In this document: one piece after another, positions 10,552 to 20,141 of the stretch
Layout of the letters: the number at the start of each line of letters is the position of its first letter
Position numbering within the stretch: position 1 is the first letter of the stretch
NCBI RefSeq assembly: GCF_032062135.1
Contig: NC_092859.1
Span: 28,094,399 to 28,158,398, forward strand
Length of the DNA stretch: 64,000 nt
Reading direction: 5' to 3'
From: Pyxicephalus adspersus
Lineage: Eukaryota; Chordata; Amphibia; Anura; Pyxicephalidae
Translations under genes and position numbers: made by a program
The notes under the pieces: model-generated
Told to the model about the DNA's origin: nothing
The model's database searches: none
What the model saw: only the letters and a program-made list of their open reading frames with translations

Positions 10552-13500
10552 GTAAGTAGTGGGCATTAAATTGTTTATCCAAGCTAAAACAATGGATAGT
10601 TTTTGGAAAGGGTAACTAATTGGCAAATGAATGATTCCTCTATTCTATGACCCACGGTATCAGGAGGCACAATTTTATTTCCTACACAACAGTCCCTATT
10701 ATCAGCTACATTTATTTAAACTTACAGAAATTTCAGTTCAGTTACTTTCTGTTTGAAGCTAAAATTGTCTTTAAGTACAATTTACATATTTTCCCCATCA
10801 AAGTAAATTGTTGTCTTTTTAAATAAGATGTACCATTTATATTTTGCTGCACTTTTTCATAGGATGCCCTGATTTACTAGGTGCCGGGGCTTTAATACTG
10901 TGTAGTGATGTAGAAGGGGCTATATTATAAAGCAGTAAATCTGATATTCACCAAAAATTAGCAAATTGTTTTGCAAATGAGGCTTGATTTTATGTGGTGT
11001 AAGTAGTAAAATTATGAAACTCATTATTGGTAGTTTTTATTATTTTAAGAAAAAAAGTGATATGATTATGAAAACTAATAAATATTTGTACATTTTTAAA
11101 AAGCTTTGTTGGTATCATGGAATCCTCTGTATGTAGTTTTTGTTAACAAGTGTCTCTTAGAGACTTTTTTCTGCGAAAGTTTTTTTTACAACGTTTTTAC
11201 ATAATAAAAGGACTTGGGTATATACACTGGCATGTCAGAAATGCTCATACTGATTATTTTATACCTTTAGTTCACATTTCTAATGTTGTGTTACACTTTT
11301 GTATTTTCTGCCAAATATTGATATGCTCCTTTTCGGAACAGGGGTCAAAAAAGTAGAATTATCTGGACATTTAACTTAACATTGCAAACTGGAAGTGCGT
11401 CATATGTAATGAATGTTATTGTAAAATGTTATGTGTGTTCAGGAGATATACATTAGCAAACAATTTCCATGAAATTTTGGAAAATTAGAACAATTTTGTA
11501 AAATTTGCCATGTTAGTAACCTGCATTGAAGTTAACGAGGAAGGCAAAGTTAAGGTTGTTTCATTTTTTTACAGATGCTATGAGCTTTAAAAGGCTCCTG
11601 AAAGTTACAGAAACTTTAATTAACCATGCTGGTTCTGTTGTTTTACCAAAATTTACTCTATGTTAGCCTCATTATTTTATTTTTTTCCAGTAAGGAAAAA
11701 AAATTACAAAAATAATAAACAAAAAAATCTAGACACCCTAGACACATTCCAGACCCCTCTCCCCATTACCCTCTGTTTTGTAAGTTGTAAAAAAAATGCC
11801 CTAAGCCAATTTCTTTCGAGCAGCTCAATGAACACAATTGAATGTTTTGCTTCAGTGAATATTGGCTGTCATACAAATCAGTTATTTTGTCAAAAAAAAT
11901 GTCAACTGATCACTATTAGGAATTAATGATAAGTGAAATTGAGAAATGTTCCTAAACTATAGTCCCTTCACTGTTCATGAACAATTTGGGGCTTAGTGTG
12001 GACAAGAGGGTAGACATATGTTTCTTTCACCCTTTTTCTGGCCACCTAGACCATTTAGGGTCTGGTATGGACAGGAAGATGCCACACTATCACTGTCCCT
12101 TTTCCCTGGCCATCAAAGCTCCATTTTGGTTTGATCTGGTTTATGATAGGGGGGCCACACACAATAATAAAAAAATGAAACAACAACAATACCATTTACA
12201 GCTTTGAGACAATCCCAAACATTTCTCTGTAAGTTGTACTGCAGCTTCAGTGTCTTTAATGTAACTTACTACAATAGATTTCTTTGAGTTTGTGCATTGG
12301 TGAATAAAAAAAGGTGTAAATAAAAGTGTCACATAAAGACGGATAGGAAGCCCCATATCAAACTCGTTATGGAAATGCATTTTTTCCTGCATTCAAAATT
12401 CCCTGCATATAATTTACCTTCGATTTACAGATAAAAAAAAAACAGTTTTTAAGAAAATTATTTGCATTTGGCATTTCCCTATTGGTCCCTCTCACAAACC
12501 CCCAGCAATTTTGTTAACAATGCTATTCAGGAGCTTTTCAATTAGCTTAAGAGATCAATGGCTAAATACTTCAATGCAAAAAAATTTCTACTTCAATGCA
12601 TTGAATTTCTCTTCATGGCAAAAATAAGTCTAATATTTTTGAAAAAGGTATCACTTGATAAGTTTGATTTTAAAACAAATAGTGAAAATTGCCTGTTCAT
12701 TCCCTATTAGACATCACATGCATGTATTTCGAGGCATGAATCTAAACGTGCCATCTTTACTTTTTTTTGTATACAAAGCCCAAATATTTTTTTTATTTTT
12801 ATAAATTTTGTTTTTGCTGTCTGTGTCCCAGCTGGGAATATTCTCCCTTCCCATTTGTCCTGGTGACCATTGTCTCCAGAAAGTAAAGTGACAGAAATCC
12901 AAAATTGTAGACTTGACACAGCAAGGGAACCTGCTCCAGTTTTAATTGTGTAAAGTAAGAGTTCCCCTGTTTATTGAGGTATTTCCTGTTGCTGCCCCCC
13001 CCCCCCCCCTTATAAGCCACCATAGTCATAAAGAGGTGGGAGCTGTTAATATAACATATCATTCTCTCTATAACAACCCTTGTCAATCTACAACTAGGCA
13101 CTTTAATCGATTTTATTCTCAAAAATTGTCTTTATCTTCCTATATCTTCCGCCAGATATTACCCTGGTCCTCTCCACTTCCCAAAGAAAAATGTCAGCCT
13201 TTTAAAATCACTGCAACAACATTTAGCTCCCGCAAGGCTTTAGATTATACTGCGCAGTGTCATTTGTCACGCTAGTTGCCCTTTAACAAACTTTTATGCC
13301 GACTCCATTTAAAACTTCGGAGGGCGAACGTCACATTTTCATTTTCACTCAGTGAGTCACTTAAACTGGTGTTAAATTTCATCCGTAATGTAGTGTAAGC
13401 TTTATTGCATCTTATTAAATGATTCATTTGTCTGGCAATATCGCTTATGATTTTTTCAGGCAAAAGAAATAAAAACTTTCCATATGATACAGTACTTTAC

Positions 13501-16500
13501 ATAAGTGCATCCAGTTGCAAATATTAACATTAATGTATAATTCATTAAAGAGCCTGTATTACGGAAAAGGGTAATGTTTCCAGGCAAAGTACAGGATAAT
13601 GACGAGGGTTAAAGCACAAAGTTGGTGTCCTTATAATCTAAAAGTTATGTCCTTTCGTATTAAAGCCTAACGCCAACCTAAGAACTTCTTTTTGTTATTC
13701 TGAATAAAAAAAAGTTAGTTTTTATTTCTGTACATGACTCTATACCAGAGGTCGTCAAACGCCTAGCCAGTAGTTCGTTCCACCCTAACGCCCCTTGGCC
13801 GATCAGGTCGCCAGCGGATCTGCCAGGGGGCTTTAGGAACTTCCGGAGCCACAGAGCTCCAGTGCCACCCCCTTGCAGTTGCTTCTCTATTTACCGCGAC
13901 CGGTGTTGATACTTCTGCTGCCGCGGTAAATAGGGAAAGCTCCCTGAAGGCAAATCCCTCTCCTCCTCAGTGCATACGGAGAAGAGAGATTTCACTTCAG
14001 GGGGCGTTCCCTGGTGGTGGGCGGAATCATTAGGACGGGTCTGGCCTAATGTGCTTCCGCACATCCCATAAATGGCCTAGTGGCCATAAAACTTTGCTGA
14101 CCCCTGCTCTATAAGGTCGATCAGCCTGTCTGGACCTTTTTGACAAGGGGAACCCTTAAAATAAATCTCAGGTCTTCAGGGATCCCCTACTAATATTACT
14201 ATATCCACAGTTTACAGTACATTAGTCTGGTGGTCAGTGAGAAGAATGCCTCTTACATTGCTTGCCGTTGGGAAGAATTTCACCCTTTTAGATAACCAAC
14301 AAGATGATTGGTAAGTATGTGGAAAATGACCTGAGGGGCACACATTGCTCATTGCTCAAGAAACCCCTAGCAACCTTTGAAGGAACCCTAGGGTTCTATG
14401 GAGCCCTGGTTGAGAAACAATGAGGTAGAGAGAACAAGAACAGCTTGCACCTGCTTAAATGACAATTTGGATTTAGGAGACTTTTAAGATTTACTTTGAA
14501 GTGAGTTTTACAAAACTTAGCTGATGTCTTTTATTTTAGGCTGCATTTTAAGTGAACTACCCCAGCAGAACTTTAATGACGATAAAGAGACGGGTCTGAA
14601 CTGTGAAAGCTGCTCCAGATCATGGTCGAGATGTTTGAAAACTAAAGTAAAGACTTGTTTCAACACAGATAAATCAGGCTGTGATCCTGTAACAGACTCA
14701 CACGAGGATGGGGAGATTAGCGATAGGAGCAGCCCCCAGTGTAAGTATATTTTCAGTTTCCACTACTATTATGGAATACGTATTTTCCAGTATTGTTTAC
14801 TGTGATGTCATCCAGGGTCACCATCCAATTCCTGGAATGAGATGTCAACTTACTGTATTTAGATGACAGTCATGTAAATCCCTGTACTTGTGCAGGATAC
14901 AAATTTCATGCAGAGATCAACCTCTGCTGATGCTTCTCACCTTGTGACTTGCTACAAAGTTTCAATATTGAGGTCTGACCACTGGAGTAGAGAAGAATAT
15001 TTTCAGACTGGCGCTAAGAATGCTGTTTGGTTACCATTTCCACCATGAGCCAATGACCCATGAGCCAATGTTACATGTAACATCTACCTGCAGCGGCCCA
15101 ATAGAGCATGAATGGGCAAAGCAGTAAGGCTATGGTCAAATCTGCAAATACGGATTCTTTAAGAATAAACGTTGCTGGGAAGTTAGGTGTCTAGCATGGT
15201 GCCAGCTGCTGGATGCCACACTTGCTCCAGCCGCAGGTCTGAACTACTTTAATCAAACCCTTCCTCCTGCCTGCAATACATTAATGACATTATCTCAGCC
15301 AAGGCAAAGTCCTTAAAAACTCAAGGACGCTTCATAATATTACCTTATAATGGTAATTTGTGCTATTTAAACATTTATACTTTTTATTAATAATCCATTT
15401 ATTTCAATACATATCACAAAAGTAATTGTAAAGCAAAGCAGTTTTCCCTTTTAGCTTTTAACTTGTTATTCTGATAATTCTATAATTATTATATACAGTA
15501 AAATGTTGCTTTGCTTTGTAAAACCACTTGCAAAACTCAATTTTGTTTTAATTTCCAAAGGCATATTTTAAAAAATTCCATTTTCACGATACATCACCTG
15601 TAAAAGCTTCTGCGACTTTGCCTTCACCGTCAAACAGTTTGGTATGGTTTTAATTAGAAACGTCTTGAGCCGCAACATTGAGCTTCAGTAGTGGCTTTTC
15701 TCCTGACGTTAAACATTCCATCGATATGTTCGAACAGAAAATTCAATTCTTTTTATTTTTTGCAAGCTGGGTAAATATTACATCTACGCTTATGCAAGTA
15801 GTGGCGTTATTAATATGTCACTTTCAGAATTTTCCCACACGTATGCTGTTCTGCTTGGAAAATAATTTCCTTTCAATTATTGGCTTCAGTGCGCGAATTC
15901 CCACTGAGATTTGTGTGACGTGTCTCATGTTTATGTCATGCGACCTGTGTCAACTTGTAAGGGATAGGGCTCTGGGTAATTTACATAATATCCCATACGG
16001 CTACTACACAGTGTAATGGTATTTCGAAGTCAGAAAAGGCAAAGAATAAATCTAGTTTAGAGAAACAGAGAATAAGGAAACATCTGGTTTTAAAAGAATT
16101 GGAGGGAGGTTTAATAATAAGACACTCTCATATAATTTCAGCAAGTGCTTTGGTTATACCTTAAAGTTTTTGTACTTGCATAATAAAATTGAATTACTTG
16201 GAATTTCGATGTAGAGGAAAATATCATGTATAGCAGAGATATACTGTATTTATTTTTTTTATTTTAAAATACATATAAGGACTTTGAGGAATCAACTAGG
16301 TTATTTGGAGCTCTTTTTTCAATACACTAGGAGTTTAGTTTTACTGCAGAACAGACGTTAATTTAGGAGTAAATGCAAATATGGATATTAGCTCTGAATG
16401 CATCAATACATATCAATGGACTTGTCCTGTAATGGTATTGATGTTTCACCATTACCATCACTATTCACCATCTTATAATTGTCTAAATGTTATTAACATT

Positions 16501-19500
16501 TTAGAAAAAGTCCAGCAGTAAACATCTACTAGGTGACCTGGATAAATGAGTACCTGTAAGAGCAGCTAAATTCACCTTCCTTCGCTCTTTTGCCAGTGCT
16601 GACGTCTTAACCAAGTTTATTTCTGGGTTTGGGATCATCAATTAGCTTGACTGGCCCAGGTCAGAATAGCAAAACTCCTGAGCATGTGCACAGTAGTTTG
16701 ATCATTACCCGCAGCCAAGTATGCCGGGATCATATTTTTGCAACCTGTAGTATAATGTACAGAGTTGCGAATATGTAGCTTATTGCACATTCTACAAAAG
16801 ACTGCAAAAAGGACGTTTTTGTATGTTTGCTATATTGTAGAAGAAACATACCCTGCTAGCAATTTTTTGATTTTTAGCTTTAGTTCCACCATAACAGATA
16901 CAGCAACACACATACATACAAGAAACCTAGAAAAGTGTGAGTAAGCTGTTTTACTCAAGAGCAAAAAATAGGCATTGATTTCTATCAATGATAAATGATT
17001 TCTATCTTTTCTTGCAGATAGCCACAAGAACAAAAAAAGGGTCAGGACCACTTTCAGCATGGAGCAAGTTCAAGAATTGGAGAGGATCTTTCATGTCACA
17101 CATTATCCTGATGTCCAGATGAGGGACAAGCTGGCTGCAAGGATTAAACTCCCGGAGACCAGAGTGCAGGTACAGTCCAGCGGTACAAATACGTTTGGAA
17201 TACAATAAGAACCATGATGTGCCACTCAAAATGTTAAACCTAATTTTTAAAGCAGAATATTACCTCTCTTGCCATCATGTGCTACTAGATTGTAAGCTCT
17301 TCGGGGCAGGGTTCTCTCCTCCTGTATCACTGTCTATATTAGTCTGTCATTTGCAATCCCTATTTAATGTACAGCACTGCGTAATATGTTGGCGCTATAT
17401 AAATCCTGTTTATTAATAATAATAATAATGTGCACAATATAGTACTCTTTCCTTCTGGCAAGGACTTCTCCAGTAAAACTTCATCTGTCTTTGTCCTCCT
17501 TGCCACTCTCTGCAGCTGCCAAAATCTTGTTCTGGTTGTCTTCTGGGCCAGCCATTGGACAGGTACTGATATTATACCAAATCCAGGGGTGTGCATGCAA
17601 CATGGGCATCAATTGAGAAAGAGTTCTATATTGCAATGAATGTCAAAAATATTGCTTTATAAATAGATTGTTTAGAAAAAAGAAGATATTTTTTTTTTGG
17701 CAAAAAAAAATTACAAATGAATCAACTTTACTTCTAGAGACTTTTCTAACAGACAGATATGCTGATTTTTTTCCTTATGGTTTGTTGCGACATTGAATGG
17801 CACCAGAACATTTCAAGGAAAGTCACAGTGCCCCTACATAAATCCTTCACTGAAGTCCAGCCATGACAGCAATAAATTAATTTCCACATCCACCAAATCT
17901 AATACAAATATATATGTGTAATATGAGGCAAGATTAATAATTTATTACAGTGATTGATCTACAATTTCAAGGATGATTCCTGTGTAAATCATTCAATAAT
18001 TATCTGTCAAGCTTAAAAAAACAAGTTTTTTCTTTCCTTGCACATAGCAGCTCATTCATTTTTGCTATGATGATTCTGTATGTGAGAATTTAGAAGATCC
18101 TTTAAAACTTAATGTGGGTCCAACAGTTAAAGCTCAAATGAACCCTCATTTTAAATCAGCTATTTGCTGTGCATTTCAAGTATTAGAAAACTAAAAGTAG
18201 GCAAAGCCTTAAGGCTGTGCTGTACCTTTAAATCCCTCCACAACTTTTGTCCAACCTACCTTTTTGACCCGATAGAATAATTAGCCACTAGCTACTTGCA
18301 TTGTTCCTTCAATGACCTACTCGTGACTTCCTCACTCATAACCTCATCACATGCATGACTTAAAGACTTTTCAAGGGCTGTCCCCACTCTGTGGAACTTC
18401 CTTTGGCTTGCTCCTGCACATTTATTAGAGCTCCTAAAACTCATCTTCTAAAACACACCTACCCATCTTCTGTCCCTTAAAACCCTTGCTACTTACCCAC
18501 CATTCAGTATGCCCCCCTATTGTGTGCTACTTTTCTCTTCTCTTAGATTGTAAGCAGGGCAGGGCCTTCTCCTCCTTCTGTGTCACTGTCTGTATCTGTC
18601 TGTCATACGCAACCCTTATGTAATGTGCAATGATGCATAATATGCTGCCACTTTATAAATAGTTTATTAATAATAATAATAATAATAATATTAATAAAAA
18701 GGCTGGTTTCTTTAGCCTAAGAAGCCTAACATGTCCATACTGAGTATTACCCATCTTGACTCTGCAATCAGTACAGCTCACTCCCCTGGAGAGCTCACTC
18801 TCTCTACAGAGAGACCACAGAAAGCATGGATTCTTCTTTTCAGCATACGGGCAAGTGGGACAGTCTTTTCTACTTAAGCTGTGGCTACTTTCTAAAGGGA
18901 AACAAACAGTAAGATTTAAACATCATTTTTTATGAACTTTCTTCACTGCAGTCTGCACTTCAACATGGCCACTCTTCCACCTCATCATACTGAAAATAAT
19001 GGGACAGCAGCTTAATATTGAGGTCCTTACATTATTATTATTATTATTATTATTAATAATAATAATAATAATAATAATAAACATAGCGCCAACATATTTT
19101 GCAGTGCTGTACATTAAATAGAAGTTGCAAATGACAAACGAATACAGACAGTGATACTTACATACGTTACTTTATCCTCTCCTGCTATCAGCAAACTCCC
19201 AGCCAACTGATGAGCCACCTTGCTTGTTATCATTTTGATGCACAATATTTTTCTAACTAGTTCAACTAATGACCCTTTTATGTTTTTTACCTCTTGGATT
19301 TTAGATATGGTTTCAAAATCGTAGAGCGAAGTGGAGAAAATATGAAAAACTGGGTAATTTTGGAGGCCTTCAACACCTAAGCATAGCAGACATGGTTCCT
19401 GCACCAAGGACAGATATTACGGTAAGCAGTTATGGAGCAGAGGATGAAGATGGGATAATCTGGGAACTGTAATTATCAGGTGGTATCTACGTCTTTCTTC

Positions 19501-19891
19501 CATGGCATGGTTAAATTATAAAACAGAAATGGAAGTTTTAATGCAATGTTTTTGTCCTAAAATAAATAAAATCTATTTTGACAAATAACCATAAACAGTA
19601 TTGACCAAAATTGTACATTCCCTCCATGATGCAATTCCTTTTATCCTACAGGACTACAGCCTGCAAAGGACACCAGGTTTTGGGTTGCATTCCACACATT
19701 ACCTACCTTTTCGTAGTTATCCAACTTCAGTTATTATTCCTGGTTTGATGACCTTGACTTCACACAAGGATTTTACTGATCTAAATAAGAACTTTTCTTT
19801 GCTACACTCCACTTCCCCAGAGACTCCACTAGAAAATCAGATTGGCTTCTCCAATATAAATCAGGAACATTACTACTACCATAAAAGTTGA
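10356..19891 (+). CDS. isx: ISX, intestine-specific homeobox transcription factor (five coding exons, complete)
   Basis: Seen: exons 10356-10551, 14540-14740, 17018-17169, 19305-19421 and 19652-19891 join in frame to 906 nt, or 301 residues plus TGA. Every intron has GT...AG ends with good consensus (gtaagt, gtaagt, gtacag, gtaagc; pyrimidine-rich acceptors). The homeodomain covers about residues 138-197 and has R5, F8, F20, W48, F49, Q50 and N51, with the intron after position 46. Residues 19-25 (HSIEEIL) form an octapeptide/eh1-like motif that matches the SIEAIL motif near the N-terminus of mammalian ISX. No OAR motif is seen. Known: ISX is a nuclear DNA-binding repressor of the intestinal epithelium. 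It is induced by retinoic acid and lowers BCO1 and SCARB1 expression, so it controls carotenoid uptake and vitamin A production. Odd: at 301 residues it is longer than the roughly 245-residue human protein, mostly because of exon 2. Alternative: another paired-like Q50 homeobox gene, but the helix 1-2 sequence (RIFHVTHYPDVQ) and the N-terminal motif favour ISX. Confidence 0.9.
13746..14106. mobile_element. hAT MITE in isx intron 1, 361 bp
   Basis: The left terminus CAGAGGTCGTCAAA and the right terminus (reverse complement CAGGGGTCAGCAAAG) form an imperfect inverted repeat. The flanks CTCTATAC (13738-13745) and CTCTATAA (14107-14114) match at 7 of 8 positions, the hAT signature. The interior is more GC-rich than its surroundings and has no open frame. 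Confidence 0.8.
14115..14430 (-). mobile_element. hAT-like repeat fragment (TTTCTCAACC family)
   Basis: Read on the minus strand it begins TTTCTCAACCAGGGCTCC and continues through GGGTTCCTTC and GGTTGCTAGGGG. A related copy starts at about 63605 on the + strand (ATTCTCAACCTGGATTC, GTTGCTAAGGGG). Its far part contains two units of the roughly 34-bp repeat seen in tandem at 22993-23166, so these three loci belong to one family. Assignment to hAT is tentative. Confidence 0.5.
14540..14740 (+). CDS. isx: ISX exon 2 (Cys-rich, symmetric phase 1-1)
   Basis: The acceptor TTTTATTTTAG and the donor GTAAGT bound a 201-nt exon that keeps the frame from exon 1 (G|GC, Gly66) into exon 3 (T|AT, Tyr133). 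It encodes about 67 residues with six cysteines, five of them clustered, with spacings C-x2-C-x6-C-x7-C-x8-C. The second half is acidic and Ser-rich (SHEDGEISDRSS). I do not recognise this part from mammalian ISX, whose linker before the homeodomain is shorter. The matching phases and the two good splice sites are the evidence that it is real. Because its length is a multiple of three and both ends are phase 1, skipping it would leave the protein in frame. Confidence 0.75.
14741..17017 (+). other. isx: isx intron 2
   Basis: This 2,277-bp intron has no transposon that I can identify. At 15590-16030 it holds a repeat-free, relatively CpG-containing block with a 112-codon open frame at 15678-16016 that resembles no protein I know. 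I read the block as non-coding and possibly regulatory. Confidence 0.8.
17018..17169 (+). CDS. isx: ISX exon 3 (homeodomain helices 1-2 and start of helix 3)
   Basis: The acceptor TTTTCTTGCAG and the donor GTACAG bound 152 nt that encode residues 133-183. These cover the basic N-terminal arm (KNKKRVRTTF), helix 1 (EQVQELERIF), helix 2 (VQMRDKLAARI) and the start of recognition helix 3, ending with RVQ at homeodomain position 46. The arm residues R3 and R5 that normally enter the minor groove are present. The HYPD turn between helices 1 and 2 is typical of the paired-like class. There are no stops or frameshifts, which indicates a functional gene and not a retrocopy; the intron structure also rules out a processed pseudogene. 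Confidence 0.95.
17285..17430 (+). repeat. L2-like LINE 3' tail, copy B (isx intron 3)
   Basis: It contains AGATTGTAAGCTCTTCGGGG, then CAGTCTGTCATTTGCAATCC-like sequence, GTACAGCACTGCGTAATATG and GGCGCTATATAAA, and ends in (TTAATAA)n. It aligns with the tail of the copy at 1966-3260 in reverse complement. Confidence 0.8.
18205..18695 (+). repeat. L2-like LINE 3' end, copy C (isx intron 3)
   Basis: The 3' coding end is recognisable (a frame with CGTSFGLLL and LLTHHS, matching the copy at 61785-62170), followed by the conserved tail from AGATTGTAAGC to an (AATAAT)n microsatellite. Several stops interrupt the frame. Confidence 0.75.
19030..19160 (-). repeat. L2-like LINE 3' tail, copy D, inverted (isx intron 3)
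   Basis: It opens with (ATT)n/(AAT)n and reads ATAGCGCCAACATATT, GTGCTGTACATTAAATAG and TTGCAAATGACA, the reverse complement of copies B and C. It lies about 150 bases upstream of the exon 4 acceptor. Confidence 0.8.
19305..19421 (+). CDS. isx: ISX exon 4 (recognition helix)
   Basis: The acceptor TTGGATTTTAG and the donor GTAAGC bound 117 nt, or 39 codons in phase 0, encoding residues 184-222. It begins with IWFQNRRAKWRK, the core of helix 3, with Q50 and the invariant N51 at residue 188. Q50 predicts a preference for TAAT-type sites, and paired-like Q50 factors often bind palindromic TAAT dimers (family knowledge). The tail (EKLGNFGGLQHLS) resembles the region just after the homeodomain in mammalian ISX, which supports orthology. 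An inverted L2 tail ends about 150 bases upstream of the acceptor. Confidence 0.95.
19422..19651 (+). other. isx: isx intron 4
   Basis: This short intron (230 bp) starts with GTAAGC and ends with TCCTACAG. I see no repeat or other feature in it. Confidence 0.85.
19652..19891 (+). CDS. isx: ISX exon 5 (C-terminal domain and stop)
   Basis: The acceptor CTTTTATCCTACAG precedes 79 codons and TGA at 19889-19891, encoding residues 223-301. The C-terminus is rich in aromatic residues, Pro, Ser and Thr, has short hydrophobic stretches (SVIIPGLMTL) and ends in HYYYHKS. No OAR domain or other named motif is visible, and C-terminal conservation in ISX is expected to be poor. The stop is assigned from the open frame. 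The 3' UTR probably follows directly, with no further splice site needed. Confidence 0.88.
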   Translation, partial: DYSLQRTPGFGLHSTHYLPFRSYPTSVIIPGLMTLTSHKDFTDLNKNFSLLHSTSPETPLENQIGFSNINQEHYYYHKS

Positions 19892-20141
19892 TTGTCAACC
19901 AGGTTGGCGTATCGGAATTTCATCTGCATTCCTGTTATGGGGGAAATCTACAATCCTAGATTGAGCAGATGGGACCAGCACTTTGCTTGGTGGATGAATA
20001 TATCTGTAACTAACAGCAAGTCTTTAATTGCTCCCCTCTGGAGGACAACAAGCCCGGCTCCGGCACAGAAAGACATTCATCTGTTGTTTAAAAATTTCTG
20101 AGAAGCAAACAGTGCCGTAACCAAGAACATACACAATTAAA
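19892..20141 (+). other. isx: Likely isx 3' UTR with a candidate poly(A) signal
   Basis: The DNA after the TGA has no splice donor that looks necessary. The first plausible polyadenylation hexamer is ATTAAA at 20136-20141; AATAAA occurs much further on, at 21680. The true 3' end cannot be fixed from sequence alone. Confidence 0.35.

Larger units (their letters stand above)
10552..14539 (+). other. isx: isx intron 1
   Basis: This 3,988-bp intron contains a half-palindrome at 10917-10960 related to the foldback at 8999-9116, a C15 run at 12995-13009, a hAT MITE at 13746-14106 and a second hAT-like fragment at 14115-14430. A repeat-poor stretch at 13270-13560 is a candidate regulatory block. 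No further exon was recognised. Confidence 0.8.
17170..19304 (+). other. isx: isx intron 3 (inside the homeodomain)
   Basis: This 2,135-bp intron interrupts the homeodomain between positions 46 and 47, the conserved paired-class position. It contains three 3' ends of the same L2-like LINE: forward at 17285-17430 and 18205-18695, and reverse at 19030-19160. Confidence 0.85.
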
